From the NCBI GenBank assembly GCA_013360285.1, contig JABWCM010000102.1, forward strand, positions 1 through 49,240: a stretch of DNA of 49,240 bases. Direction: 5' to 3'. Positions within the stretch are counted from its first letter, which is position 1, and every line of letters begins with the position of its first letter. The position numbers and the translations under genes are program-made. Below are positions 28,129 to 35,888 of this stretch, piece after piece. The DNA is from Myxococcales bacterium (GTDB lineage: Bacteria > Myxococcota_A > UBA9042 > JABWCM01). The notes below the pieces were generated by a model that had not been told where the DNA came from, did no database searches, and saw nothing but the letters and a program-made list of their open reading frames with translations.

Positions 28129-28497
28129 TTATTCGTCGGGTATTGCCTTTTGGCGACCTGCCTTTTTTTCTGCAACTTTACGTTTTGATTCCATCCGTTC
28201 CAAGACCGCCGAATGAGGAACTTCGGTGGGAATCCGATCCGGATCACGGTGCATTTTTTCCGCCAACCGTTCGACCATCCTCTCAAACGCCAATTTGCGG
28301 TTTTGAACCTGGGAGCGACGTTCCGAAGCCATCACTACTGTGCCGGACGGTACGTGCAGCAGGCGCACCCCCGTATCCCGTTTGTTTTTATGTTGCCCAC
28401 CGGGCCCACTGACCCGCACAAAGGTCATTTCGCAATCCCGTTCCAAAATTTCCGGGCGTAAATCATACTCCGGCGGCCTATGTGCATCGTCTTTCAT
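28129..28497 (-). CDS. RF-1-domain peptidyl-tRNA hydrolase-like protein (GGQ)
   Basis: The 122-aa protein carries VSGPGGQHKNKRDTGVRLLH with the GGQ motif at 33-35, the class-I release-factor catalytic loop. It lacks the codon-recognition domains and has a basic C-terminal tail (KRKVAEKKAGRQK). The length matches the C12orf65/ArfB-type factors that free stalled ribosomes by hydrolysing peptidyl-tRNA. Its start overlaps the preceding stop (ATGA), so it is translated from the same mRNA as the membrane protein and lipoprotein upstream. It is not a full release factor. Confidence 0.9.
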   Translation of the reverse strand: MKDDAHRPPEYDLRPEILERDCEMTFVRVSGPGGQHKNKRDTGVRLLHVPSGTVVMASERRSQVQNRKLAFERMVERLAEKMHRDPDRIPTEVPHSAVLERMESKRKVAEKKAGRQKAIPDE

Positions 28498-28934
28498 CCG
28501 CCACCTTCACCTTTGACAAAAAACGCCCCCAACGCAGCCGTTGCCAAGCCCTGCAACGGCGACAACCATAGATTGGATTGTTTCAGCAATGCCAAAGGCG
28601 CTATCGGCGCAAACGGCTGCAACAGCAAAGTGAGCAATACCGTGCTTAAATAAGCGATCGACAATCCCATGGTCAAGGAAACCATAAACCGGCTGATCGA
28701 TCGCGTTTTCACCCCTTTTTTTAGGGCATCCATCACCAACACACCGACTATCAACGACAATGTGGGCACAATCGTCGGCAACAACCACGACCAGGCATCG
28801 GCCGTTTGCTCACCGTATTTGCCCAAAATGGACTGTACCAACACCAACGCAAACGCCAGCCCCGACCCCACGAACCACAGGGTGGCCAACCGACGTTTCG
28901 CCACATTCATCGGCACAATCAAGGGTTTATTCAT
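28494..28934 (-). CDS. Four-helix membrane protein, unknown function
   Basis: The 146-aa protein is mostly hydrophobic, with about four transmembrane helices (LATLWFVGSGLAFALVLVQ, LLPTIVPTLSLIVGVLVMDA, FMVSLTMGLSIAYLSTVLLT, and a final LSPLQGLATAALGAFF). No family was recognised. The ATG at 28934 overlaps the previous stop as ATGA, favouring it over the longer frame starting at 28952. Its own stop overlaps the RF-1-like start in the same way. Confidence 0.75.
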   Translation of the reverse strand: MNKPLIVPMNVAKRRLATLWFVGSGLAFALVLVQSILGKYGEQTADAWSWLLPTIVPTLSLIVGVLVMDALKKGVKTRSISRFMVSLTMGLSIAYLSTVLLTLLLQPFAPIAPLALLKQSNLWLSPLQGLATAALGAFFVKGEGGG

Positions 28935-29689
28935 GACCCAAATGCTCTCCATAATCGGGCTTTTTCCAAATGCGTACGTCCTGGAAGCCTCCCCGGAACC
29001 CTGATGGTCGCTTCCGCACCCCGTTCTGATTGCTCAAACTCATAAATCAACGCCGTGCAGGTAACGTCGGGACCATACGGCCGTTTTTTGATAGACCCCG
29101 GCAGGTTGCTGGCTCCCTCCACAAGCCATGCGTTGGCCTCTTTTTGCGAAACGGTTTTGGTAGGAGATGCAAAAACAGGGTGCGGAGATACCACAAACAC
29201 CAAAATTCGATAATAACCCTTTTCAGCGGTGAACAACGACTTCAAATATCCCGACAACGAAAACCCACGCATCGGCCCCACTTCCGGCTCCCACCGCTTT
29301 GTGCCGGCCTTGGGTGTCCCGTCTTCTTCGATCTGCTCAAGCCGGGTCACAAACGCAAACCCATCCGGCACAGCAAAATAAGAAGACTCCAGATAACCGC
29401 CCGCTTCGATCACTTTGCGTAACCTGTCATCCAGTGCGCCCAGCGTTGAATCCGATCCCACCAACTGCCTTAGCGGCGCGTCCGGAATCGGAATCATTGC
29501 CGACGGTTTTGGCGGCGGCCACGGAAAATTGGGGATTTTGTCGTTTTCGGAATGACCCGTTGACGGCTCGCCATTTCGAGCATTCGACGGCTCCGGCGGC
29601 CGCGAATCGAGCCGCGGCGCTCTGTCACCTGCCCCACACGCCGCCATCATCCAGCCGACCCAAATCAATAACGTTAATTTACCCACCAT
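28931..29689 (-). CDS. Hypothetical lipoprotein
   Basis: The 252-aa protein has a lipobox MMAAC (Cys18). A Pro/Ser-rich stretch is followed by a globular domain of about 190 residues with no recognised family (GFAFVTRLEQIEED, KGYYRILVFVVSPHPVF). The ATG at 29689 is preferred; an in-frame ATG at 29722 lies inside palindromic element A and would add 11 residues to the signal. It heads an operon with a membrane protein and the RF-1-like gene. The tail region contains DVTCTALIYEFEQ. Confidence 0.65.
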   Translation of the reverse strand: MVGKLTLLIWVGWMMAACGAGDRAPRLDSRPPEPSNARNGEPSTGHSENDKIPNFPWPPPKPSAMIPIPDAPLRQLVGSDSTLGALDDRLRKVIEAGGYLESSYFAVPDGFAFVTRLEQIEEDGTPKAGTKRWEPEVGPMRGFSLSGYLKSLFTAEKGYYRILVFVVSPHPVFASPTKTVSQKEANAWLVEGASNLPGSIKKRPYGPDVTCTALIYEFEQSERGAEATIRVPGRLPGRTHLEKARLWRAFGS

Positions 29690-29711
29690 AATCTGTGTTC
29701 CACATTTTTTC

Positions 29712-29785
29712 AGGTGTTCCATAAATGGGAAATCATCCCAAAAACGGCGCTTTTTGGGGATACTTCAGCTTGATGGAACACCCTT
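29712..29785. repeat. Palindromic element A (short form, about 74 bp)
   Basis: Arms aggtgttccataaatgggaa and the complementary ttcagcttgatggaacaccc enclose a hairpin tip aaaacggcgctttttg. It matches both arms of the 163-bp element at 16668 but lacks its middle. The left minus-strand gene's TGA stop (29787-29785) touches its edge, so it lies exactly at the 3' end of the CotH gene. It could act as a terminator or mRNA 3' hairpin. Confidence 0.75.
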
Positions 29786-31143
29786 CAATCACCCAGCAAC
29801 GATTGCACCTCCCGATTCATCACCTGGTGCCGCAGGCTGAGTGCTTCCAGCAATCGTGCTACTTCGCACACAAACGACCGCTCCGGTTGCCACCGGTCCA
29901 AATCCCGTTGCGCCGCCGCTTCGATCCGCGCCACCACAATCTGGATATTCGCCCGGATTGATTCTACGGAAAACTCCGCACCCAACGCCCGCTGGTACTC
30001 AGTTAAGTAACTGTCGCGATAGCTGGGAATCGACAACAGCCGCGGCGAAAACGCATCGGTGCCATACCACTTTTGTGTCACCGGGTCCACCACCGCTCCG
30101 TCCCAATTGTTACCCCAAGTCGCGTCCGCATCCCAAGAAATCAGTCGAAATCGGTCTTCCACCGTTCCTTGAGAAGCCTCTAAGTCATGATAAAGATAAT
30201 AATTTTTCGTAAACGTATCCCGATTGTCGGCAAACGTATGCACCCGCTGCCACACCATAAATTCGTCAACCATGAACCTGGACTCGACCTGCGTCGCAAA
30301 TTGCCCCGCTTCCAACGGCGTGTGTGTCAGCACATCCAACAACTGGTACAAATCCGCCACATCGGCCACAGGCCCCATTTCGATGTCGTATCCGGCTACG
30401 ACATCGGGTTTCCACTTCCAATTGGCCTGGTGGTTTTCCGCCTTATACATATGCGCTTCTTTCCCCAATCCCTGCCGCTCCAAAAACAATTTGTCGATAC
30501 GTTCAATCAGAACATAAAACCCATGGTAGGTATTGTTGATATACAACTCCGCATGCGACATCCTCGGAGCCATTCCTCCATGACTGCGCACGAGATCCAT
30601 CGTGGTTTTCCCCCTTAAATAACTCGAATCATTCCACGCGGCGGACAACACAAACCGCCTCTGCCGCTCTTTTCCGTCCCCGAACAGGTCGATTTCTTCG
30701 CGGGTTTCGTCGGGAATCGTAAACCGGTACGACTTCTTTGGCACTGTTTTCGCGTATCCCCCGTGCAGCTTCATTTCCGAACGCAAAAACACCACACCGT
30801 CGACCGTCAGATCGACGATTTCTTCAATGTCTTCCTGTGGCCGCGCGTTCATATGGTCAAAACGAGCGACCGGCAGGGTCACTTCCACACGATGGACAAA
30901 GGGTGGGTCAAAGGTCCCTGGGTCTTCGGCTACCAACGAATCTGTGGGAATAGGTTCGCCGCCGTCCGATACCCCCGAAACGCCATCAGCGACAGCCGAA
31001 TCCGTATTCTCATCGCTGTCTGCCGTAAACATCACACAATCGGAACCTTCACTACCCGTATCGGCCGTGTCGCCAGTACCCTGGCAACCCCACATCATCC
31101 ATCCCATCACCCACATAGCAGGAGGCATCAGTCGCCAAAACAT
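29785..31143 (-). CDS. CotH-family lipoprotein
   Basis: The 452-aa protein has a signal with lipobox MMWGC (Cys20) and an Asp/Glu/Ser-rich linker to about residue 80. The CotH domain follows: KLHGGYAKTVPKKSYR near 125-140, FVLSAAWNDSSYLRGK near 164-178, GFYVLIERIDK near 208, and the signature WDADATWG at 337-344. CotH proteins have an atypical protein-kinase fold, active in spore coats and found in some secreted bacterial and eukaryotic proteins. The conserved residues seem kept, so kinase activity is possible. Its start lies inside the beta-helix gene (16-base overlap), with GTGGGGGTCGC upstream. Confidence 0.85.
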   Translation of the reverse strand: MFWRLMPPAMWVMGWMMWGCQGTGDTADTGSEGSDCVMFTADSDENTDSAVADGVSGVSDGGEPIPTDSLVAEDPGTFDPPFVHRVEVTLPVARFDHMNARPQEDIEEIVDLTVDGVVFLRSEMKLHGGYAKTVPKKSYRFTIPDETREEIDLFGDGKERQRRFVLSAAWNDSSYLRGKTTMDLVRSHGGMAPRMSHAELYINNTYHGFYVLIERIDKLFLERQGLGKEAHMYKAENHQANWKWKPDVVAGYDIEMGPVADVADLYQLLDVLTHTPLEAGQFATQVESRFMVDEFMVWQRVHTFADNRDTFTKNYYLYHDLEASQGTVEDRFRLISWDADATWGNNWDGAVVDPVTQKWYGTDAFSPRLLSIPSYRDSYLTEYQRALGAEFSVESIRANIQIVVARIEAAAQRDLDRWQPERSFVCEVARLLEALSLRHQVMNREVQSLLGD

Positions 31144-32810
31144 GCGACCCCCACGTCATTCCCGTCACACGCCGCATTTTTGCCGGGCGAGCCATCCAGC
31201 AAGCAACCATAGCTGTCCCAAGAAGGGACACCCGGTAAGTTACCACCCTTGCCGTCCCATTCGGAGTCGTTAACCATCGAACATTGAATGTCGATCGCTC
31301 CGGGTACTTCGCCCCCAGAACCGGTGTCGTCGTTCAGTACGTTGTTTTTGGAGTTTTTGACCGAAATCGTGTTTTTGACAGTTAACTTACCTGTTGCCTT
31401 CCAATCGTATTCATCACCAAACCGCAATCCCACCTGATTTTCCACAACCAAACAATGATCCACCACCACATCCGGAGCGCCGTATCCCGCTTCAATTCCC
31501 TGGTTGTTTTTTCTGACCACACTGTTTTTCACCACGATCCCCCGTCCGTTCGAAGCCGCAACGCCTTCGTGCGCCATGTTTTCGATCCACGCCCCGTCAA
31601 CCAAAACCCGCGCATTGTTGTGGTCGATCCCATCATCTTTTCCCGCAAAAAATACGATGTTGGTCAACGTCGACACCCGTTCCGCACCGTCCTCAATCAT
31701 CGCCCCCACCAGATAAACACAATCGTTGTCGTCGTCGGCTGCCAACCCGTCTCCATTGGGGATTTCCACAACGTACGCGCCGTTCATGTTGACCCACGAA
31801 TCCTCAAATTCTCCTCCGGTATCGCAGCGGCTCACCAACGTATCGGTCAACGTCACAGTTGCATCCTTGCCCCCAAAAGCCTTACCGGGATTGTCTACCA
31901 CCCCCCCGCCATTCAACGTTACCACTCCGCTTTGGGCAAACACCACCGGCTGGGATTTGGAATGTCCAAACGCAAACGTGCCGTCTCCTCCGCCCCCTGT
32001 AAACCAGGTCTCGTTAAGCAGCGCACTCCCCCCCATCACCCGCACGCCTCCCCAAGGGTTGTTGTCCTTGGCCGCGAACAAAATGGGCTCTTCTTTGGTT
32101 CCCAACGCCTCCATGGCCCCTTCCACCACGAGGTTCACCTTTGCCGCTGCTTTGACACGTACCCCGGACCCAACAGTCAAGGTTTCCCCTTGGGGAATCG
32201 TTACATCCGAACTCAACACGATGTCTTTGTCATCGGTCCACACCAAATCATCGCCGGTCAATACCCCCGACAACGTTCTTTCGGGACGCATCTGCGCACT
32301 CAACGTGGTGGTCGTAAATCCATCGGTGCCCGTCACCTTGACGGCAATGGCCTCCGATCCGGTCGTCACAAACGATCCACTCCCCAAACCGCGATACAAT
32401 TGCACTTTCTGGCTCTGGTTTCCCACTGTGACCGTGACGGTTTTCGTGATCGGCCCCACCGCCGACCGGATCACCACCGGAGTCAACAGCCCCGGCGCAA
32501 ATTTCCACGCCGTTTCCACCGAATAGGGGTCAGCGGGGCGAACCGACGCATCATCATCACCACCACCGCTGTCTCCTCCGCTACCCACATCTTCCGGTGT
32601 TGCGGCATCATCAGGCGAAACGTGTTCGTCCGCCCATCCTCCTCCATCGTCCGCCGAATCCCCACCTACCTGGTCTGCCTCCCCGCCCTCCAGGTCGATT
32701 CCGCCATCAACCCATTCCCCCAAATCCTTCGTCAAGTCGTCCTCATTCGGATCAGACGATGAGCAGGCTCCAACCACCCCGATCAGAAACAACACCAGCA
32801 GGTTTTTCAT
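31128..32810 (-). CDS. Lipoprotein with right-handed beta-helix domain
   Basis: The 560-aa protein has a lipoprotein signal (VVGAC, Cys16), an Asp/Gly-rich linker to about residue 90, and an Ig-like piece (GPITKTVTVTVGNQSQKVQLY). A long parallel beta-helix runs from about 180, seen as repeated short strands around NNVLNDD, GIDHNNARVLVDGAWIENM, GIVVKNSVVRKNNQGIEAG and VVDHCLVVENQVGLRFG. Such helices bind or cleave polysaccharides, but no catalytic signature was identified. The gene overlaps VWA-CotH (ATGA) and CotH on both sides, so all three are made as a unit. Confidence 0.8.
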   Translation of the reverse strand: MKNLLVLFLIGVVGACSSSDPNEDDLTKDLGEWVDGGIDLEGGEADQVGGDSADDGGGWADEHVSPDDAATPEDVGSGGDSGGGDDDASVRPADPYSVETAWKFAPGLLTPVVIRSAVGPITKTVTVTVGNQSQKVQLYRGLGSGSFVTTGSEAIAVKVTGTDGFTTTTLSAQMRPERTLSGVLTGDDLVWTDDKDIVLSSDVTIPQGETLTVGSGVRVKAAAKVNLVVEGAMEALGTKEEPILFAAKDNNPWGGVRVMGGSALLNETWFTGGGGDGTFAFGHSKSQPVVFAQSGVVTLNGGGVVDNPGKAFGGKDATVTLTDTLVSRCDTGGEFEDSWVNMNGAYVVEIPNGDGLAADDDNDCVYLVGAMIEDGAERVSTLTNIVFFAGKDDGIDHNNARVLVDGAWIENMAHEGVAASNGRGIVVKNSVVRKNNQGIEAGYGAPDVVVDHCLVVENQVGLRFGDEYDWKATGKLTVKNTISVKNSKNNVLNDDTGSGGEVPGAIDIQCSMVNDSEWDGKGGNLPGVPSWDSYGCLLDGSPGKNAACDGNDVGVACFGD

Positions 32811-35020
32811 AACGAAACCCCATATGCTTCTATTTTCTGCATTAACTTAACCCGCCTTCCTTCGGCTTTGGCCAACATGTCTGCCATCATCGTCGAAATG
32901 ATGTTCTGCGCCCCGGCCGCCGTTTTGGCTTCCTCCCCATGGGAATGTAATTCCGTCATTGCAAGAGCCGTCTCGTCGTCGTTCAACACCGAAAACAGTT
33001 CGGTTTTGACCTCCTCCATCACTTGCTCGATTTTTGGTTGTGCCAAATCGTTCTGCGCCAAATACCCCACCCACTCCACATACCGCGCATACACCGCACT
33101 GGAACGAATCAACGCCACGTCCAAGTCGGCTTCGGCGCAGTACAACATTCCGTTGGGGTCCGGCAACGCCCATTTTCCCCCGTGGTGACACGACGAAAAC
33201 AAATCGTCCGGGTCCCACCCCATAAACCGAAAATACCACGCTCCTTTGGCTTCGCGACTGGCATAAAAATAGGCTTCGTCCACAAAATCTCCGTTGTAAA
33301 ACAACGAATTGAACGCCAACCACCGCAGATATCCATCGAGATCCATCCGCGCCGACAACGTTCCCAACAACTGGTCCGCCGGGGTGTTGACCACCGTTTC
33401 CATTAAAAGTGCATATTGACCCGCCGCAAAAGCCATTCCCGCTTCATCGTTGGGGTATTTCACGTCAACCGGCTCGTCTTCGGGATCAAACCGCCGCCGC
33501 AACACGGTCGCCGGCTGTACCATCCTGTCTACCAACGAGTCGGCGGCGTCCGCCAACAACAGGTACACCCCCTGGTTTTCCCCATTGAGAAACAGTTTTA
33601 CATAACGGAAACCCAACGGAAAAATCCCCATATCCCGCATGAGACGATCCGCAAATACCTGGTTAAAATAACCGTCGTCTTTACACATCGAAATCAAATA
33701 AAACTCGTCCCCGGCAGCAAATGGGGCAACACGTCGTTTGTCGGATCCCTTTAAGTTAACGGAAATGCTTTTTCGTGCACAGTCGAGCGAAGTCTGCCCA
33801 CGAAAATGCGCTGCGGCCACAATGGTTTCCGACGGACCGATGCGGATTTTCAGGGTCATGTCGTCGACAATGCGGTTTTGATGGTATTGATCCCAAACGG
33901 CTTTTTCCTGTTCGGTGAGTTCAAGAAATACGTCTTGACCAAACGGATAATCATCCGTCGCGGCAGCCTGGGGTGAACACAACACCTGCGCCATGTGTTC
34001 CATTGGCTCCGGCATCATAAACGAACAACTGGTTTCCCCTATATGAAGCTTCAAGGAAGCACCGGGAGTCGCGTCAACACATGCCCCGATGCGATGCAGG
34101 CCAAACCGTTGTTGGTGAAGCCATTCGGCGACCTTCCGCCCTGAATCCGCGCCGCTATCGCCCAATTTGACATGTTCCAACACCGCAGCAGACGTCGATT
34201 CACCGGATCCAAGCCAGGTTATACCAAGAGCATGCGGACCGGTCGGCAACCCGCCGGTCGGTGGCGCGGAATCGCTGACCACAACCAGCCACCGGTTTTC
34301 CGGGCCAAATGGAAGCAGTTCCTGTCCCAATAACTTACCAACCGACCAAATCTGGGCAACGTCGACGGGTGCAGGTTTGTCGGCAATTGTTTCCAACACT
34401 TGCGTAAGATGCCCTCTGTCTCGCGTCAAGTCACTTAACAGTTCCACAGAAGCGCCCGTACGCCACAATACCACCCAATCGGAAGGCCAGAGCCTAGAAA
34501 TCAACGTTTGAATCGCCGTTTTCTGGATCAAGCGCCGCTGGGGATCGGGGGATTCTTCGAGCAGAATCCCAACGATCGCCGGTTCTTTGAAACCCGGTGC
34601 CGTCGCGGCATTCCAACCTGCGCCCTGAGCAGTGGTCACCCTCACCGATCCGGCAGGCAACTCGGTCACCGGATCCCCATTGGGAGTTCGCAGCATCACC
34701 GTGGTTTGAACCCCGCCGCCGGGCCACGGGCGAACGGTTGTAAACCGTACGGTACCGTCATCACAACTGCCGGTACTGACAAAAGGAACGTCGGCAAAAT
34801 CGTCGGGAATCGTGTCCGGCTGCGAGACCGATCCCATATCCGGCACATCCAGAATGTCGTCGATCGGGCCGGCATCAGGCCAACCACCACCACCCAGATC
34901 GTTCGAAGACGTTCCGTCGGCGCCATCAGGACCACTGTCGGTATTGTCGTCACTGCACCCGGGTGTCTCCAAGACCAAACCCGATATCAAAACTGCCCAG
35001 ATTAACCACCGTATCCACAT
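32807..35020 (-). CDS. Lipoprotein fusing a VWA-like domain to a CotH domain
   Basis: The 737-aa protein has an approximate lipobox (ETPGC, Cys22) and a Gly/Asp linker. A VWA-like region at about 120-290 (IVGILLEESPDPQRR, WVVLWRTGASVELLSDLT, NRWLVVVSDSAPPTGG) has a non-canonical MIDAS (no DxSxS). The C-terminal half is CotH-like: MTLKIRIGPSETIVAAAHFRG, ISVNLKGSDKRR, FRYVKLFLNGENQGVYLLL, and a variant signature FRFMGWDPDDLFSS in place of WDxDxTWG. Many cysteines are present. The ATG at 35020 is used; a TTG start 21 bases upstream exists. A VWA-CotH fusion is uncommon in my knowledge of the family. Confidence 0.75.
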   Translation of the reverse strand: MWIRWLIWAVLISGLVLETPGCSDDNTDSGPDGADGTSSNDLGGGGWPDAGPIDDILDVPDMGSVSQPDTIPDDFADVPFVSTGSCDDGTVRFTTVRPWPGGGVQTTVMLRTPNGDPVTELPAGSVRVTTAQGAGWNAATAPGFKEPAIVGILLEESPDPQRRLIQKTAIQTLISRLWPSDWVVLWRTGASVELLSDLTRDRGHLTQVLETIADKPAPVDVAQIWSVGKLLGQELLPFGPENRWLVVVSDSAPPTGGLPTGPHALGITWLGSGESTSAAVLEHVKLGDSGADSGRKVAEWLHQQRFGLHRIGACVDATPGASLKLHIGETSCSFMMPEPMEHMAQVLCSPQAAATDDYPFGQDVFLELTEQEKAVWDQYHQNRIVDDMTLKIRIGPSETIVAAAHFRGQTSLDCARKSISVNLKGSDKRRVAPFAAGDEFYLISMCKDDGYFNQVFADRLMRDMGIFPLGFRYVKLFLNGENQGVYLLLADAADSLVDRMVQPATVLRRRFDPEDEPVDVKYPNDEAGMAFAAGQYALLMETVVNTPADQLLGTLSARMDLDGYLRWLAFNSLFYNGDFVDEAYFYASREAKGAWYFRFMGWDPDDLFSSCHHGGKWALPDPNGMLYCAEADLDVALIRSSAVYARYVEWVGYLAQNDLAQPKIEQVMEEVKTELFSVLNDDETALAMTELHSHGEEAKTAAGAQNIISTMMADMLAKAEGRRVKLMQKIEAYGVSL

Positions 35021-35210
35021 GCAACCATCCGTTTCCCCCAAACCAACCGCTCCCCGGCGGCAGACACAGCTTGTCTGGATGGACCTTCGGTGTCAACGCC
35101 GTGATCGACGCGGATTCCAAAGAAGGTTATTTGTTGGAGGAGGGCAGGTAGTCGCCAAAAGGACTTGCGCCGCTTTTGGTCTGCGCCCCCCGGAAAAACC
35201 GAGATAAACG

Positions 35211-35240
35211 TTGACACCCAGGTAATCAGGGCGCTACGGT
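35211..35240 (+). promoter_or_regulatory. Possible promoter for the dockerin-like/tail-fibre-like pair
   Basis: A perfect TTGACA lies at 35211-35216, with TACGGT (35235-35240) after 18 bases; the -10 is weak (three of six). It sits 94 bases upstream of the ATG at 35334, in the 313-base divergent gap. The remainder of the gap (35021-35333) shows no other clear structure; the leftward promoter for the VWA-CotH operon was not identified. Confidence 0.35.
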
Positions 35241-35333
35241 TCCGCCCATCATTTTTGGCCCACACTTTTTATCGGCTTGTGGGTAACGTTCGGACACCAA
35301 AGTTGAACCGTGCGAACATCGTAAGGAACGTGT

Positions 35334-35888
35334 ATGAATCCCAACCGCCTTGGTCCATTTGTGGTGTGTGTCGCTGCCGCCGCGGTGTTTTTTGCGGATT
35401 TTCGCTCTGTGAGTGCCCAATGTATCCATTCCTTAAGCTTCGTGGACCTGGGGAGCCCGCCTGGAGAATTAACCGGAGACGGCATCATCAACGTCACCGA
35501 CGTTCAATGTGCCGTGGTGGTATCTCTGTGGACCCTGTCGGGCTCATCCGGTACACCACCATCATGTCTAAAAGGTCCTCCCGTTCGGGCGGATGTCCAA
35601 TGTGACGGCAACATCAACATCGTCGACGTGATCATTCAGATCAACTTGGCGCTCCAAGCCCCACTCGACCCTGCATTGGATAAAGACGGCGACTTATGCC
35701 CGGACGACTGCGCCGCACCACAAGTCGTTGCTGGATTTCCAACGTACACCCGCGGCGAAACCAACGGGGGTGGCTTCAGGCTTCGACCGGCACCCATTTC
35801 CATCCCAACCCCCACCAGTGCATCCGGGGGAGGATATATCTTGAAAGCTCGGCCTCTTCACACCATTCCCGAAGGAGAACAACCATGA
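35334..35888 (+). CDS. Small secreted dockerin-like protein
   Basis: The 184-aa protein has a signal peptide (FADFRSVSAQ, cleavage after about 29). A single dockerin-like module follows: GDGIINVTDVQC, a stretch with SGTPPSC, DVQCDGNINIVDVI, and a closing DKDGDLCPDDC. It is closely related to the end module of the 871-aa protein and the start module of the 677-aa protein. The last 50 residues are a Gly/Pro tail. The ribosome site AAGGA is 6 bases before the ATG. Its stop overlaps the next start (ATGA). It could be a surface anchor for the next product, an inference. Confidence 0.8.
   Translation: MNPNRLGPFVVCVAAAAVFFADFRSVSAQCIHSLSFVDLGSPPGELTGDGIINVTDVQCAVVVSLWTLSGSSGTPPSCLKGPPVRADVQCDGNINIVDVIIQINLALQAPLDPALDKDGDLCPDDCAAPQVVAGFPTYTRGETNGGGFRLRPAPISIPTPTSASGGGYILKARPLHTIPEGEQP

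Noticed and set aside
31455-32762. 435-codon plus-strand frame over the beta-helix gene
   Set aside because: His/Arg-rich composition of an antisense shadow, fully inside a well-supported lipoprotein gene.
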